Below, piece after piece: positions 1 through 7,411 of a DNA stretch of 14,637 nt. Position 1 is the stretch's first letter. The number at the start of each line of letters is the position of its first letter. The notes below the pieces were generated by a model that saw only the letters and a list, made by a program, of their open reading frames with translations, did not search any database and had not been told where the DNA came from. This DNA comes from Collinsella sp. (GTDB lineage: Bacteria > Actinomycetota > Coriobacteriia > Coriobacteriales > Coriobacteriaceae): the NCBI GenBank assembly GCA_019419525.1, contig DXZU01000023.1:1-14637 (forward strand). The letters run 5' to 3'. Position numbers and translations under genes: made by a program.

Positions 1-35
1 GCAACGCGTTGCGCTGAGTCCTGAGGCTGTTGCAA

Positions 36-50
36 TGAAAATGAGAATCA
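36..50. promoter_or_regulatory. Fur/Zur-like box
   Basis: TGAAAATGAGAATCA has the 7-1-7 dyad layout of Fur-family sites (TGA...TCA ends, central AATGA) and matches 12 of 14 positions of the Fur core GATAATGATAATCA. It also resembles actinobacterial Zur boxes of the form TGNNAATGATNNTCA. It lies about 40 bp upstream of the arsR promoter, so it may serve a gene to the left of the window or add zinc/iron control to the efflux locus. The match is by eye; the second half-site is imperfect. Confidence 0.4.
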
Positions 51-90
51 AGGTCCCCATCATTTTGTGCAACGAATTACCTGAACGTCA

Positions 91-118
91 TTGACATATG
101 AACATACACTCATATAAT
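91..118 (+). promoter_or_regulatory. Sigma-70-type promoter of arsR
   Basis: A perfect -35 TTGACA (91-96) and a perfect -10 TATAAT (113-118) are separated by 16 bp. The spacer is almost entirely the first ArsR-type dyad, and transcription should start near 125, just before the second dyad. This gives a strong promoter that a bound repressor would block. Confidence 0.85.
96..115. promoter_or_regulatory. ArsR-type operator O1
   Basis: ATATGAACATACACTCATAT is an imperfect dyad whose ATATGA/TCATAT arms match known operators of SmtB/CzrA/CadC/NmtR-type sensors. It fills the spacer between the -35 and -10 elements, so binding would exclude RNA polymerase. It is repeated as O2 and O3. Confidence 0.75.
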
Positions 119-130
119 CGGAAGCAAGTT

Positions 131-150
131 ATATGAGCGCATGTTCATAT
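131..150. promoter_or_regulatory. ArsR-type operator O2
   Basis: ATATGAGCGCATGTTCATAT is a second copy of the dyad, 35 bp downstream of O1. It lies in the transcribed leader and is followed directly by the ribosome binding site GAAAGGA (151-157). Two sites around one start point suggest cooperative repression. Confidence 0.75.
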
Positions 151-164
151 GAAAGGATATTGCA

Positions 165-530
165 ATGAGCATCCGCGTTGATGAAACGAAACCCGACACC
201 GAGGCCACCGAGCCCGTGATCCCCACCACCTGCTCACCCGAGGACCTTCCCGACGAGGAGCTTCTCTACGACCTCGCCGACCTGTTCAAGGTCTTCAGCG
301 ACACCACGCGCATCAAGATTCTCTATGCCCTCATGGGCCGCGAGCTCTGCGTGGCCGACATCGCCGAGGCGACCGCAACCTCGCAGTCGGCAGTATCGCA
401 CCAGCTGCGCACGCTCAAGCAGTCGCACCTGGTTAAATTCCGACGCGACGGGCGCAATATCCTCTACTCGCTCGCCGATGACCATGTCTACACCATGCTC
501 AACCAGGGCATGAGCCACATCTGTGAATAG
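165..530 (+). CDS. ArsR/SmtB-family metal-sensing repressor
   Basis: A 121-residue winged-helix repressor of the ArsR/SmtB family, expected to release DNA when it binds a metal ion. The recognition region reads ELCVADIAEAT then SQSAVSHQLRTLK. The family's alpha-3 cysteine pair (ELCVC) is not complete: there is a single Cys in ELCVAD. The C-terminal helix carries DDHVYTMLNQGMSHICE, which places Asp, His and a second His as in the alpha-5 zinc site of CzrA/SmtB. This favours zinc, or possibly Co/Ni, over arsenite. The N-terminal ~30 residues are acidic and contain one Cys. The ATG at 165 is preceded by GAAAGGA with 7-nt spacing. The gene lies between dyads O1/O2 and the HMA protein and ATPase it probably controls, and it should repress itself. 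Family assignment is firm; the metal is inferred. Confidence 0.92.
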   Translation: MSIRVDETKPDTEATEPVIPTTCSPEDLPDEELLYDLADLFKVFSDTTRIKILYALMGRELCVADIAEATATSQSAVSHQLRTLKQSHLVKFRRDGRNILYSLADDHVYTMLNQGMSHICE

Positions 531-593
531 CAACCAACCACGGTACCAGCGCGGCCTGCACCCAAGCCGCAAATACGGGGAAAGGAATCCACC

Positions 594-812
594 ATGAAAA
601 AGCAGTTTAAACTCGACGAGATCGACTGCGCCAACTGCGCGCGTGAGCTTCAGGACGAGCTGGCCAAGCTCGAGGGCGTCAAATCCGTGTCCGTCAACTT
701 TATGACCCAGAAACTGACGCTCGAGGCCGATGATGCTGAGTTCGACGAGGTGCTCAACCGCGTTGTAGAGTTTACGGCCGACGCCGAGCCGGACTGCGAG
801 ATCATTCTCTAG
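594..812 (+). CDS. Stand-alone HMA-domain metal-binding protein
   Basis: A 72-residue protein that is almost only a heavy-metal-associated domain. The motif DCANC (Asp11, Cys12, Cys15) is the metal site; an acidic residue before CxxC is typical of the Zn/Cd/Pb-binding domains of ZntA-type pumps rather than copper chaperones. A further Cys68 lies in the C-terminal tail (PDCEIIL). The start has a strong ribosome binding site, GGGGAAAGGA (577-586). The gene is 63 nt after arsR with no evident terminator between, so the two are probably co-transcribed. The ATPase downstream lacks an HMA domain, so this protein probably acts as its detached cytosolic metal donor or sensor domain. The partnership is inferred from the pairing. 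Confidence 0.85.
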   Translation: MKKQFKLDEIDCANCARELQDELAKLEGVKSVSVNFMTQKLTLEADDAEFDEVLNRVVEFTADAEPDCEIIL

Positions 813-833
813 CCCAGGTTTACGCCAACCTGC

Positions 834-856
834 AAGGCCGCGATTGCCGCGGCCTT
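834..856 (+). terminator. Hairpin between the HMA gene and the ATPase
   Basis: AAGGCCGCG (834-842) pairs perfectly with CGCGGCCTT (848-856) around a 5-nt loop, and outer GC/GC bases may extend the stem. Only three Ts follow, so termination is probably partial. The hairpin separates arsR-HMA from the ATPase, which has its own operator just downstream. It may set the ratio of sensor and chaperone to pump. Confidence 0.55.
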
Positions 857-889
857 TGCTCGCGAAATTATATGAGCGAGTGTTCATAC
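844..889 (+). promoter_or_regulatory. Operator O3 and probable internal promoter of the ATPase gene
   Basis: The dyad at 870-889, ATATGAGCGAGTGTTCATAC, is a third copy of the ArsR-type operator and is closest to O2. A weak promoter could be TTGCCG (844-849), an 18-bp spacer and TTATAT (868-873), which overlaps the operator. The dyad is well supported; the promoter hexamers are a guess. Confidence 0.65.
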
Positions 890-912
890 ATTCAAATGGG
901 AGGATACGAGTC

Positions 913-2865
913 ATGGCCACCGCCGACCCCAAGAAGAAAAAGAAGAAGCGCAAGAAGAAAGAGTCACTCGAGCATAAGCGCAACCGCATCCTGGTAGCGC
1001 TGGGCATTTTTGCCGTAGTGTACGCCCTCGATGAGTTCGGCACCCTCACCGCCGCATTCGATACCCCGGGCGACATCTACGCCAGCTTCGCACTGTTCCT
1101 CGTGCCGTTTTTGATTGCCGGCTACGACGTGCTCCAAAAGGCATACAACAACATCCGCCGCGGCAAGGCGTTCGACGAGAGCTTCCTCATGGCCGTCGCG
1201 ACCATCGGCGCGTTTGCCATGGTGCTCTTCCCCGATACCGACCCGCACATGGCCGAAGGCGCCGCCGTCATGCTGTTCTACCAGGTCGGCGAGCTGTTCC
1301 AGGCATACGCCGTGGGCAAGAGCCGTAAATCGATCAGCGCCATGATGGACATCGCACCCGACTACGCCAACGTCGAGCAACCCGACGGCTCACTCGAACA
1401 GGTCTTCCCCGATGACATCGCGGTCGGCACCGTGATCGTGGTCAAGCCCGGCGAGCGCGTGCCTATCGACGGCGTCATCGTCGAGGGCGAAACCCAGCTC
1501 GACACCGCCGCCCTTACCGGTGAGTCGGTCCCCCGCCCGGCCAAAACCGGAGACGATATCATCAGCGGCTGCATCAACATGACGGGGCTCATCCACGTGC
1601 GCACCACCAAGCCCTTTGGCGAGTCCACCGTCGCACGCGTCCTGGAGCTCATGGAGAATGCCAGCGAAAAGAAGGCACGCACCGAGAACTTCATCACGCG
1701 CTTTGCCCGCATCTACACGCCCGCCGTCACCGGCGCTGCCGCGGTGCTCGCGCTCGGCGGTGGCCTGGTCACCGGTGCCTGGTCCGACTGGATTCTGCGC
1801 GGCCTGACCTTCTTGGTCGTCAGCTGCCCGTGCGCGTTGGTGATCAGCGTGCCGCTCAGTTTCTTTGGCGGCATCGGCGGCGCATCCAAGCTGGGCGTTC
1901 TCATCAAGGGTTCTAACTACCTCGAGACGCTCGCCGACGTGGACACCGTCGTCTTTGACAAGACGGGCACCCTCACCAACGGCACGTTCTCGGTGGTCGC
2001 GGTACACCCCGAGGCCGGCTATACCGAGCAGTCGTTGCTCGAAGTCGCAGCCCTTGCTGAGTCGTTCTCCGATCACCCCATCGCGCAGTCCGTACGTGTC
2101 GCCTACCAGGGCGAGGTCGACCCCAAGCGCGTAAGCGACTCCACCAACGACGCGGGCCATGGCGTGACGGCAACCATCGACGGCAAGCACGTCGTCGTTG
2201 GCAACGCAAAGATGCTCGCCGCGGCCGGAGTCGAAGCGCCCGATTGCGAGGTCGTCGGAACGATTCTGCATGTGCTCGTTGACGGCGTGTACGCCGGCCA
2301 CATCGTGATTGCAGACACCGTCAAGGCCGATGCTGAGCAAACGATTCGCGACCTGCACGCCGCCGGTGTCAAGCGCACCGTCATGCTCACGGGCGACCAC
2401 GAGGAGGTTGCGGCGTCTGTGGCCAAGCAACTCAGTCTCGACGAGTTCCACGCGCAACTGCTGCCGGGCGACAAGGTCGAGCGCGTCGAGGCGCTGCTTG
2501 CAACCGAGAGTGGCAAGGGCAAGCTCGCCTTTGTGGGCGACGGCATCAACGATGCGCCCGTGCTTACGCGCGCCGATGTGGGCATTGCCATGGGCGCTAT
2601 GGGTTCTGACGCTGCGATCGAGGCCGCCGATGTCGTGCTCATGGACGACAAGCCGTCCAACATTTCCCGCGCGATCCGTGTGGCACGCAAGACCATGGCG
2701 ATTGTTTGGCAGAACATCATCTTTGCGCTGGGTATTAAGCTGCTGATTTTGGTGCTTGCGGCGCTCGGCATCGCCAACATGTGGCTTGCTGTGTTCGGCG
2801 ACGTGGGCGTGGCGATCATCGCCATCCTGAACGCCATGCGCGCGATGGGTGTCAAGAACCTGTAG
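913..2865 (+). CDS. Zn/Cd/Pb-type P1B heavy-metal efflux ATPase
   Basis: A 650-residue P-type ATPase that uses ATP to export soft divalent metal ions across the membrane. Visible motifs are TGES (202-205, actuator), CPC in a membrane helix (305-307), DKTGTLT (phosphorylated Asp349), SDHP (His388-Pro389, nucleotide site) and GDGIND (542-547). The last helix pair has GIK and FGDVG, matching the conserved Lys and Asp of ZntA/CadA (P1B-2) pumps; this argues for Zn/Cd/Pb rather than Cu. The N-terminus lacks the usual HMA domain and instead has a run of nine lysines and one arginine (residues 7-16). I chose the ATG at 913 because GGGAGGA lies 8 nt upstream; an in-frame TTG at 844 would put the operator inside the gene. 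It is a zntA/cadA homologue, and operator O3 suggests control by the upstream ArsR protein. Confidence 0.93.
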   Translation: MATADPKKKKKKRKKKESLEHKRNRILVALGIFAVVYALDEFGTLTAAFDTPGDIYASFALFLVPFLIAGYDVLQKAYNNIRRGKAFDESFLMAVATIGAFAMVLFPDTDPHMAEGAAVMLFYQVGELFQAYAVGKSRKSISAMMDIAPDYANVEQPDGSLEQVFPDDIAVGTVIVVKPGERVPIDGVIVEGETQLDTAALTGESVPRPAKTGDDIISGCINMTGLIHVRTTKPFGESTVARVLELMENASEKKARTENFITRFARIYTPAVTGAAAVLALGGGLVTGAWSDWILRGLTFLVVSCPCALVISVPLSFFGGIGGASKLGVLIKGSNYLETLADVDTVVFDKTGTLTNGTFSVVAVHPEAGYTEQSLLEVAALAESFSDHPIAQSVRVAYQGEVDPKRVSDSTNDAGHGVTATIDGKHVVVGNAKMLAAAGVEAPDCEVVGTILHVLVDGVYAGHIVIADTVKADAEQTIRDLHAAGVKRTVMLTGDHEEVAASVAKQLSLDEFHAQLLPGDKVERVEALLATESGKGKLAFVGDGINDAPVLTRADVGIAMGAMGSDAAIEAADVVLMDDKPSNISRAIRVARKTMAIVWQNIIFALGIKLLILVLAALGIANMWLAVFGDVGVAIIAILNAMRAMGVKNL

Positions 2866-2881
2866 CACTCGTGGTCCCTCC

Positions 2882-3008
2882 GGCCGGGGCCGGGCTTGGT
2901 TTTGAAAACGTCCTCACGCATGAGGCCCGCCTTTCCTGCTCCTGCGGAGCAACGGAAAGACGGGCCTCGCGCTGCGGAGTGTTTTCAAAACCAAGCCCGA
3001 CCCCGGCC
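2882..3008. repeat. Nested 127-nt hairpin element
   Basis: The outer 28-bp arms (2882-2909 and 2981-3008) match with one mismatch. Inside them, 15-bp arms (2922-2936 and 2954-2968) match with one mismatch, and inside those is TGCTCC-TGC-GGAGCA (2937-2951). The element lies between the convergent ATPase and DtxR-family genes and could end both transcripts, though neither arm is followed by a clear T-run. The remaining intergenic sequence (3009-3144) shows nothing I can identify. Confidence 0.8.
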
Positions 3009-3144
3009 TACGGTGACGTTGCTGGTGGTTCTTGGGCATCGCTTGCTGGCAGGGCTCCTTTGCTGAAATGGACTTGGCCGAAAGGGCCGCTGGTCCCAGT
3101 CGCTGGTTCGCGCTTTGCGTGAACTCCGCGCTACTGTGGGACAG

Positions 3145-3534
3145 TTAGGCTTCTGTTGTTGGACCCGCTGCATCTTCCCGACCCAACATCGCCCGTAGCT
3201 TCTCAAAGCTCTCCTCGCTCAGGCAGTGCTCCATGTGGCAGCCCTCTTGCGACGCGACCTCAGCCGAAACGCCCGCATCCTCCAGCAGCCCCACGAAAAA
3301 GCAGTGACGCTCCCACATTTGACGAGCGACCTCCAGACCACGCTCCGTCAGATGAACATCTCGCTTGCCCATTTCGACGTAGCCGTTGTTCTCCAACGTC
3401 GCCATAGCTTTTGAAACGCTTGCCTTAGTTACGCCAAGGTACTCTGCAACATCAATCGAGCGCACGATGCCCTGACGTTCCGACAGAACGTAGATCGATT
3501 CGAGATAGTCTTCTCCGGATTCACGTAGGGCCAT
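3145..3534 (-). CDS. DtxR/MntR-family metal-dependent regulator
   Basis: A 129-residue repressor with an N-terminal winged helix (VAEYLGVTKASVSKAMATLENNGYV) and a metal-binding dimerisation domain. It has no C-terminal SH3-like domain, so it has MntR rather than DtxR length. Candidate ligands are Asp9, Glu12, His77, Cys99, Glu102 and His103. Asp9 is MntR-like, whereas Cys99 in CHMEH corresponds to Cys102 of DtxR, where MntR has Glu. Manganese or iron is therefore the likely signal, and which one is not decidable here. The ATG at 3534 is chosen because homology starts there and GAAAGGCGG precedes it; the longer upstream reading lacks support. No metal importer is adjacent, so its targets are unknown apart from possible self-control through the repeats upstream. 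Confidence 0.85.
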   Translation of the reverse strand: MALRESGEDYLESIYVLSERQGIVRSIDVAEYLGVTKASVSKAMATLENNGYVEMGKRDVHLTERGLEVARQMWERHCFFVGLLEDAGVSAEVASQEGCHMEHCLSEESFEKLRAMLGREDAAGPTTEA

Positions 3535-3587
3535 GGGCCGCCTTTCGCGATGATTGCTAGTTAGCCTTTGGATACTTTTCACAGCTT

Positions 3588-3642
3588 ACTTTACCGCAAA
3601 AGTTGCCCATGTCTTACTACTTTGCCTAAAAGTTAGCCGTGT
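3588..3642. promoter_or_regulatory. Two tandem ~30-bp repeats upstream of the DtxR-family gene
   Basis: Positions 3588-3612 and 3619-3642 share the pattern ACTTTRCC, then AAAAGTT, two variable bases, CCRTGT, offset by 30-31 bp. Each copy contains an ACTTT...AAAGT dyad with 5-6 bp between the arms. The spacing of about three helical turns suggests paired protein-binding sites on one DNA face, plausibly for the regulator itself. Confidence 0.5.
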
Positions 3643-3671
3643 TTCACAAAACGTGCGGGACGAAAACAAAA

Positions 3672-3733
3672 TGGGGACGCCCCGCAAGGAGTGTCCCCAG
3701 GTGCCGGCAGAAAAGGAGCGTCCCAAAGTGCCG
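3672..3733. repeat. GGGAC-type degenerate palindrome
   Basis: TGGGGAC (3672-3678) pairs with GTCCCCA (3693-3699), and can also pair with GCGTCCCA (3718-3725) as an alternative right arm. The two right arms are themselves a direct repeat: GTGTCCCCAGGTGCCG (3691-3706) and GCGTCCCAAAGTGCCG (3718-3733). It lies in the 207-bp gap between the HAD gene end and the DtxR-family gene. It resembles REP-like palindromes of many bacteria. Confidence 0.55.
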
Positions 3734-3741
3734 AGCCGCAG

Positions 3742-4512
3742 CTATAACAGGCCAAAGTGCTTTGCGGCGTTGTAGATCCCATCGTCGTCCACGGCGGTCG
3801 TCACGTAGGTCGCCGCAGCTTTCACCGTGTCCTGCGCGTTGCCCATGGCCACACTTGTGCCCACGGCCGAGAACATCGACAGGTCGTTCTCGCCGTCGCC
3901 AAAGGCAATCGCTTCACTCGCGTCGATGCCCAGGCGCTCCAGCGTCGCCGCCACACCCAGGTCCTTGCCGCCGTTGGCCGGAATAATGTCGCAGAACAGG
4001 TCGCACCAGCGCGTGGTGAGCGAATGCGACACGGCATCGGTCACGATATGCTCGTCAACTGGGTCAACAAAGGCACAGAACTGATAGACCGGCGCGTCAA
4101 AGGCATGCTCAAACGGCTCCTCGTGGTAGACGATTCCCGCGTTGCTGCCAGCCGTCACCACGCGCTCGGACAGGCGGTTCACAAACGAGTTCTCGCCCTG
4201 CATGCACAGTGAGTCGTAGCGCCCCTGCGCCACCTGGTCCACAATCACCGCAACGTCGTCCGGATCGATCGGGCAGCTGCGGTAGGCGCCCTTGGCATCA
4301 AAACAGTGCTGGCCCGAAAGCGTAATGTACGCATCCCAGCCCAGGTCGAACAGCCAGTCCGGCATCTGGTAGGTCGGACGGCCCGTGGCGATCACGCACG
4401 CAATCCCCTGCTCGCGAAAGCTGTCGAGCACCTGCTGCGCCGACGCCGGAATCCGGTGGGTCTTAAAGCTCAGCAGCGTACCGTCGATATCGAAAAACGC
4501 GGCTTTGATCAT
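3742..4512 (-). CDS. Cof-type HAD-superfamily phosphatase
   Basis: A 256-residue hydrolase of the Cof/YbiV (HAD-IIB) group, which dephosphorylates small phosphorylated metabolites such as sugar phosphates or flavin-type compounds. All four HAD motifs are present: DIDGT (nucleophile Asp8, acid/base Asp10), ATGR (Thr43), GGKDLG (Lys183) and GDGEND (205-210, metal site). The ~90 residues between motifs II and III form the C2 cap. The ATG at 4512 lies 6 nt after the ABC-F stop, and its ribosome binding site GAGGAG overlaps the end of that gene, so the two are probably translated from one message. The substrate cannot be read from the sequence. Confidence 0.88.
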   Translation of the reverse strand: MIKAAFFDIDGTLLSFKTHRIPASAQQVLDSFREQGIACVIATGRPTYQMPDWLFDLGWDAYITLSGQHCFDAKGAYRSCPIDPDDVAVIVDQVAQGRYDSLCMQGENSFVNRLSERVVTAGSNAGIVYHEEPFEHAFDAPVYQFCAFVDPVDEHIVTDAVSHSLTTRWCDLFCDIIPANGGKDLGVAATLERLGIDASEAIAFGDGENDLSMFSAVGTSVAMGNAQDTVKAAATYVTTAVDDDGIYNAAKHFGLL

Positions 4513-4518
4513 TCTCGC

Positions 4519-6375
4519 CTACTCCTCGCCCTCGAGCTTTTCGCTCGCCTCGAGCCACGCCATCTCCAGCTCGTCCATGGCGGCGTGAGCCTCGTCGATC
4601 TTTGCCTGCTGCTCGCCGAGCGCCGTGTAGTTGGTGGGATCGACCTGGGCCATGGCGGCCTCGGCCTCCTCCACGCGGGCGCGCTGCGTCTCCATCTTGC
4701 GCTCGAGCGAGCTCACCTCGCGGCGGAGCTTCTGACGCTCGGCGTTGGAAAGGCCGTTGGGCTGACCGCTCGACTTGGGCTTGTCGGCAGCAGCCGCCGC
4801 ACCGGTGTCGAACGTGCCGGTCTTAGCGCTCGGCGCGCCCACGGGCTCGCCCTCGGCGGTAGCGTTGCACAGGCGCAGGTACTGGTCCACGCCGCCGGGC
4901 ATATGCGTCAGATGGCCATCGAGCAGTGCCCACTGTTGGTCGGTCACGCGCTCCATCAAAAAGCGATCGTGTGTCACCAGGATCAGCGTGCCGGGCCAGC
5001 CGTCCAGCAGGTCCTCGACAATCGCGAGCATGTCGGTATCAAGGTCGTTGCCCGGCTCGTCCAGGATGAGCACGTTGGGCTCGTCCAGAATCGTCAGCAA
5101 CAGCGACAGGCGACGGCGCTGGCCGCCCGAAAGATCGCCGATGCGGCTCCAGAGCTGCTGCGTCGTAAAGCCCAGACGCTCGCAGAGCTTCTCGGGCGAA
5201 GTCTCCTTGCCGTCGATGACGTAGTACTTCTTATAGTTGCCGAGCACCTCGCGGATCGTGTCGCCCATGTAGGGTTCGAGCTCCTCGAGCTGCTGCGACA
5301 GCACGCCAAAGCGCACTGTCTGGCCAATCTTCACGCGGCCGCGCGTGGGTTCAATCTTGCCCTGGATCACGTCGAGCAGCGTCGACTTGCCGGCACCGTT
5401 CTCGCCCAGCAGGCCATAGCGGTCGCCCGCACCAATGAGCCAGGTCACGTCAGAGAGCACCTGCTTGGGCGCGCCATCGGTATCCGCATAGCCGGCGTCC
5501 ACGTCGACCACATCGATAACCTGCTTGCCCAGGCGGCTCACGGCGAGGCGCTTGAGCTCCAGCTCGTCACGCACGGGCGGCACGTCGGCGATCAGCTCGC
5601 GAGCGGCATCAACGCGAAACTTGGGCTTGGTGGAACGCGCCTGGGCGCCGCGGCTCAGCCACGCGAGCTCCTTGCGCGCCATGTTGCGACGGCGTTCCTC
5701 GGTAACCGCGGCCATGCGGTCGCGCTCCACGCGCTGCAGGATATATGCGGAGTAGCCGCCCTCGAAGGGATCGACCTGGCCGTCGTGGACCTCCCACATG
5801 CTGGTGCAGACCTCGTCCAAGAACCAGCGATCGTGCGTGACCACGAGCATTGCGCCCTGACCGCGCTGCCAGCGAGCCTTAAGATGGCGTGCAAGCCAGT
5901 TGATGGTGCGCATGTCCAGATGGTTAGTGGGCTCGTCGAGCATGAGCACGTCGTAGTCGCCGATCAACAGGCGCGCGAGGTCCACGCGGCGGCGCTGGCC
6001 ACCCGAAAGCTCGCCCACCGTGCCCTCCCAGGGCACATCGCTAATGAGACCGGCGAGGATCTGGCGCGTGCGGGGGCTCGACGCCCACTCATACTCGGGC
6101 GTGTCGCCCACGACGGCATGGTGCACGGTGTCGGTGTCGACAAGCTGGTCCTTTTGGCCGAGCAGGCCGATCGTGGTGCCGCGACGATGCGTCACGCGGC
6201 CGTCGTCGGGCTCCAGCGTGCCGGCGAGCACGCTCAGCAGCGTCGACTTGCCGTCGCCGTTTTTACCGACAATACCAATACGGTCGCCCTCGCCCACGCC
6301 GAGCGTCACGCTATCGAAAATATGCTTGGTGGGAAACTCTAGGCTGACGGAATCGCATCCCAAAAGAATCGCCAT
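4519..6375 (-). CDS. uup: ABC-F family ATPase, Uup-like
   Basis: A 618-residue soluble protein with two ABC cassettes and no membrane segments. Cassette 1 has Walker A GKNGDGKST (37-45), LSGGQ (123-127) and LMLDEPTNHLD (Glu148). Cassette 2 has GENGAGKST (324-332), LSGGQ (415-419) and LILDEPGNDLD (Glu440). Between them is the Arg/Lys-rich ABC-F linker (about 210-260) that reaches into the ribosome E site. The C-terminal 75 residues form an acidic coiled coil typical of Uup. Uup-type proteins act on ribosomes and affect replication or transposon precise excision. The ATG at 6375 follows GAAGGAG with 9-nt spacing; the in-frame upstream extension to 6489 runs into the pst terminator and is not credible. 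It heads a two-gene unit with the Cof phosphatase. Confidence 0.9.
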   Translation of the reverse strand: MAILLGCDSVSLEFPTKHIFDSVTLGVGEGDRIGIVGKNGDGKSTLLSVLAGTLEPDDGRVTHRRGTTIGLLGQKDQLVDTDTVHHAVVGDTPEYEWASSPRTRQILAGLISDVPWEGTVGELSGGQRRRVDLARLLIGDYDVLMLDEPTNHLDMRTINWLARHLKARWQRGQGAMLVVTHDRWFLDEVCTSMWEVHDGQVDPFEGGYSAYILQRVERDRMAAVTEERRRNMARKELAWLSRGAQARSTKPKFRVDAARELIADVPPVRDELELKRLAVSRLGKQVIDVVDVDAGYADTDGAPKQVLSDVTWLIGAGDRYGLLGENGAGKSTLLDVIQGKIEPTRGRVKIGQTVRFGVLSQQLEELEPYMGDTIREVLGNYKKYYVIDGKETSPEKLCERLGFTTQQLWSRIGDLSGGQRRRLSLLLTILDEPNVLILDEPGNDLDTDMLAIVEDLLDGWPGTLILVTHDRFLMERVTDQQWALLDGHLTHMPGGVDQYLRLCNATAEGEPVGAPSAKTGTFDTGAAAAADKPKSSGQPNGLSNAERQKLRREVSSLERKMETQRARVEEAEAAMAQVDPTNYTALGEQQAKIDEAHAAMDELEMAWLEASEKLEGEE

Positions 6376-6410
6376 ATGCCCTGCTCCTTCGTAGAAATTC
6401 AACGTTGTCC

Positions 6411-6419
6411 ATAATAGCA
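6411..6419 (-). promoter_or_regulatory. Extended -10 promoter candidate of uup
   Basis: On the minus strand TGCTATTAT gives a TGN extension followed by the -10 hexamer TATTAT. It lies downstream of the pst terminator and 36 nt before the uup start. No good -35 is present, as is common with extended -10 promoters. Confidence 0.45.
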
Positions 6420-6440
6420 GCGAAAAGGCGGGCCGCACAC

Positions 6441-6483
6441 GACACAAAAAGGCGGACCATCTCCCAAAAGAGATGACCCGCCT
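6441..6483 (-). terminator. Intrinsic terminator of the pst operon
   Basis: On the minus strand a 14-bp stem (6470-6483 with 6450-6463, 12 pairs plus GU/mismatch), loop TTTTGG, is followed by TTTTTGTG. It lies 56 nt after the pstB stop and just before the uup promoter. This is the clearest intrinsic terminator in the window. Confidence 0.85.
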
Positions 6484-6538
6484 CTCCAATCAGTCCCGTG
6501 GCAACCGTGGCCGCCGCGGGCCTCAAGCATGTCCCGGA

Positions 6539-7407
<869 letters not shown>

Positions 7408-7411
<4 letters not shown>

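Noticed and set aside
1..12. Perfect 12-bp palindrome GCAACGCGTTGC at the left edge
   Set aside because: Short, GC-rich and truncated by the window edge; nothing ties it to a function.
844..912. TTG start that would add 23 residues to the ATPase
   Set aside because: It lies in the terminator-like hairpin, would place the operator inside the gene and lacks the strong GGGAGGA found before the ATG at 913.
1390..2868. 492-codon minus-strand reading frame over the ATPase gene
   Set aside because: It is antisense to a P-type ATPase whose motifs are all intact; its Asp/His/Arg-rich composition is a frame shadow.
3588..3642. Tandem repeats as a possible CRISPR array
   Set aside because: Only two imperfect copies, no spacers and no cas genes.
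3554..3775. 73-codon + strand frame with a hydrophobic start
   Set aside because: It runs through the tandem repeats, the GGGAC palindrome and the end of the Cof gene; no ribosome binding site or family resemblance.
4306..6342. 678-codon open reading frame on the + strand
   Set aside because: It is antisense to uup and the Cof gene, is rich in Leu/Ala/His/Arg as expected of a GC-biased shadow frame, and has no recognisable domain.
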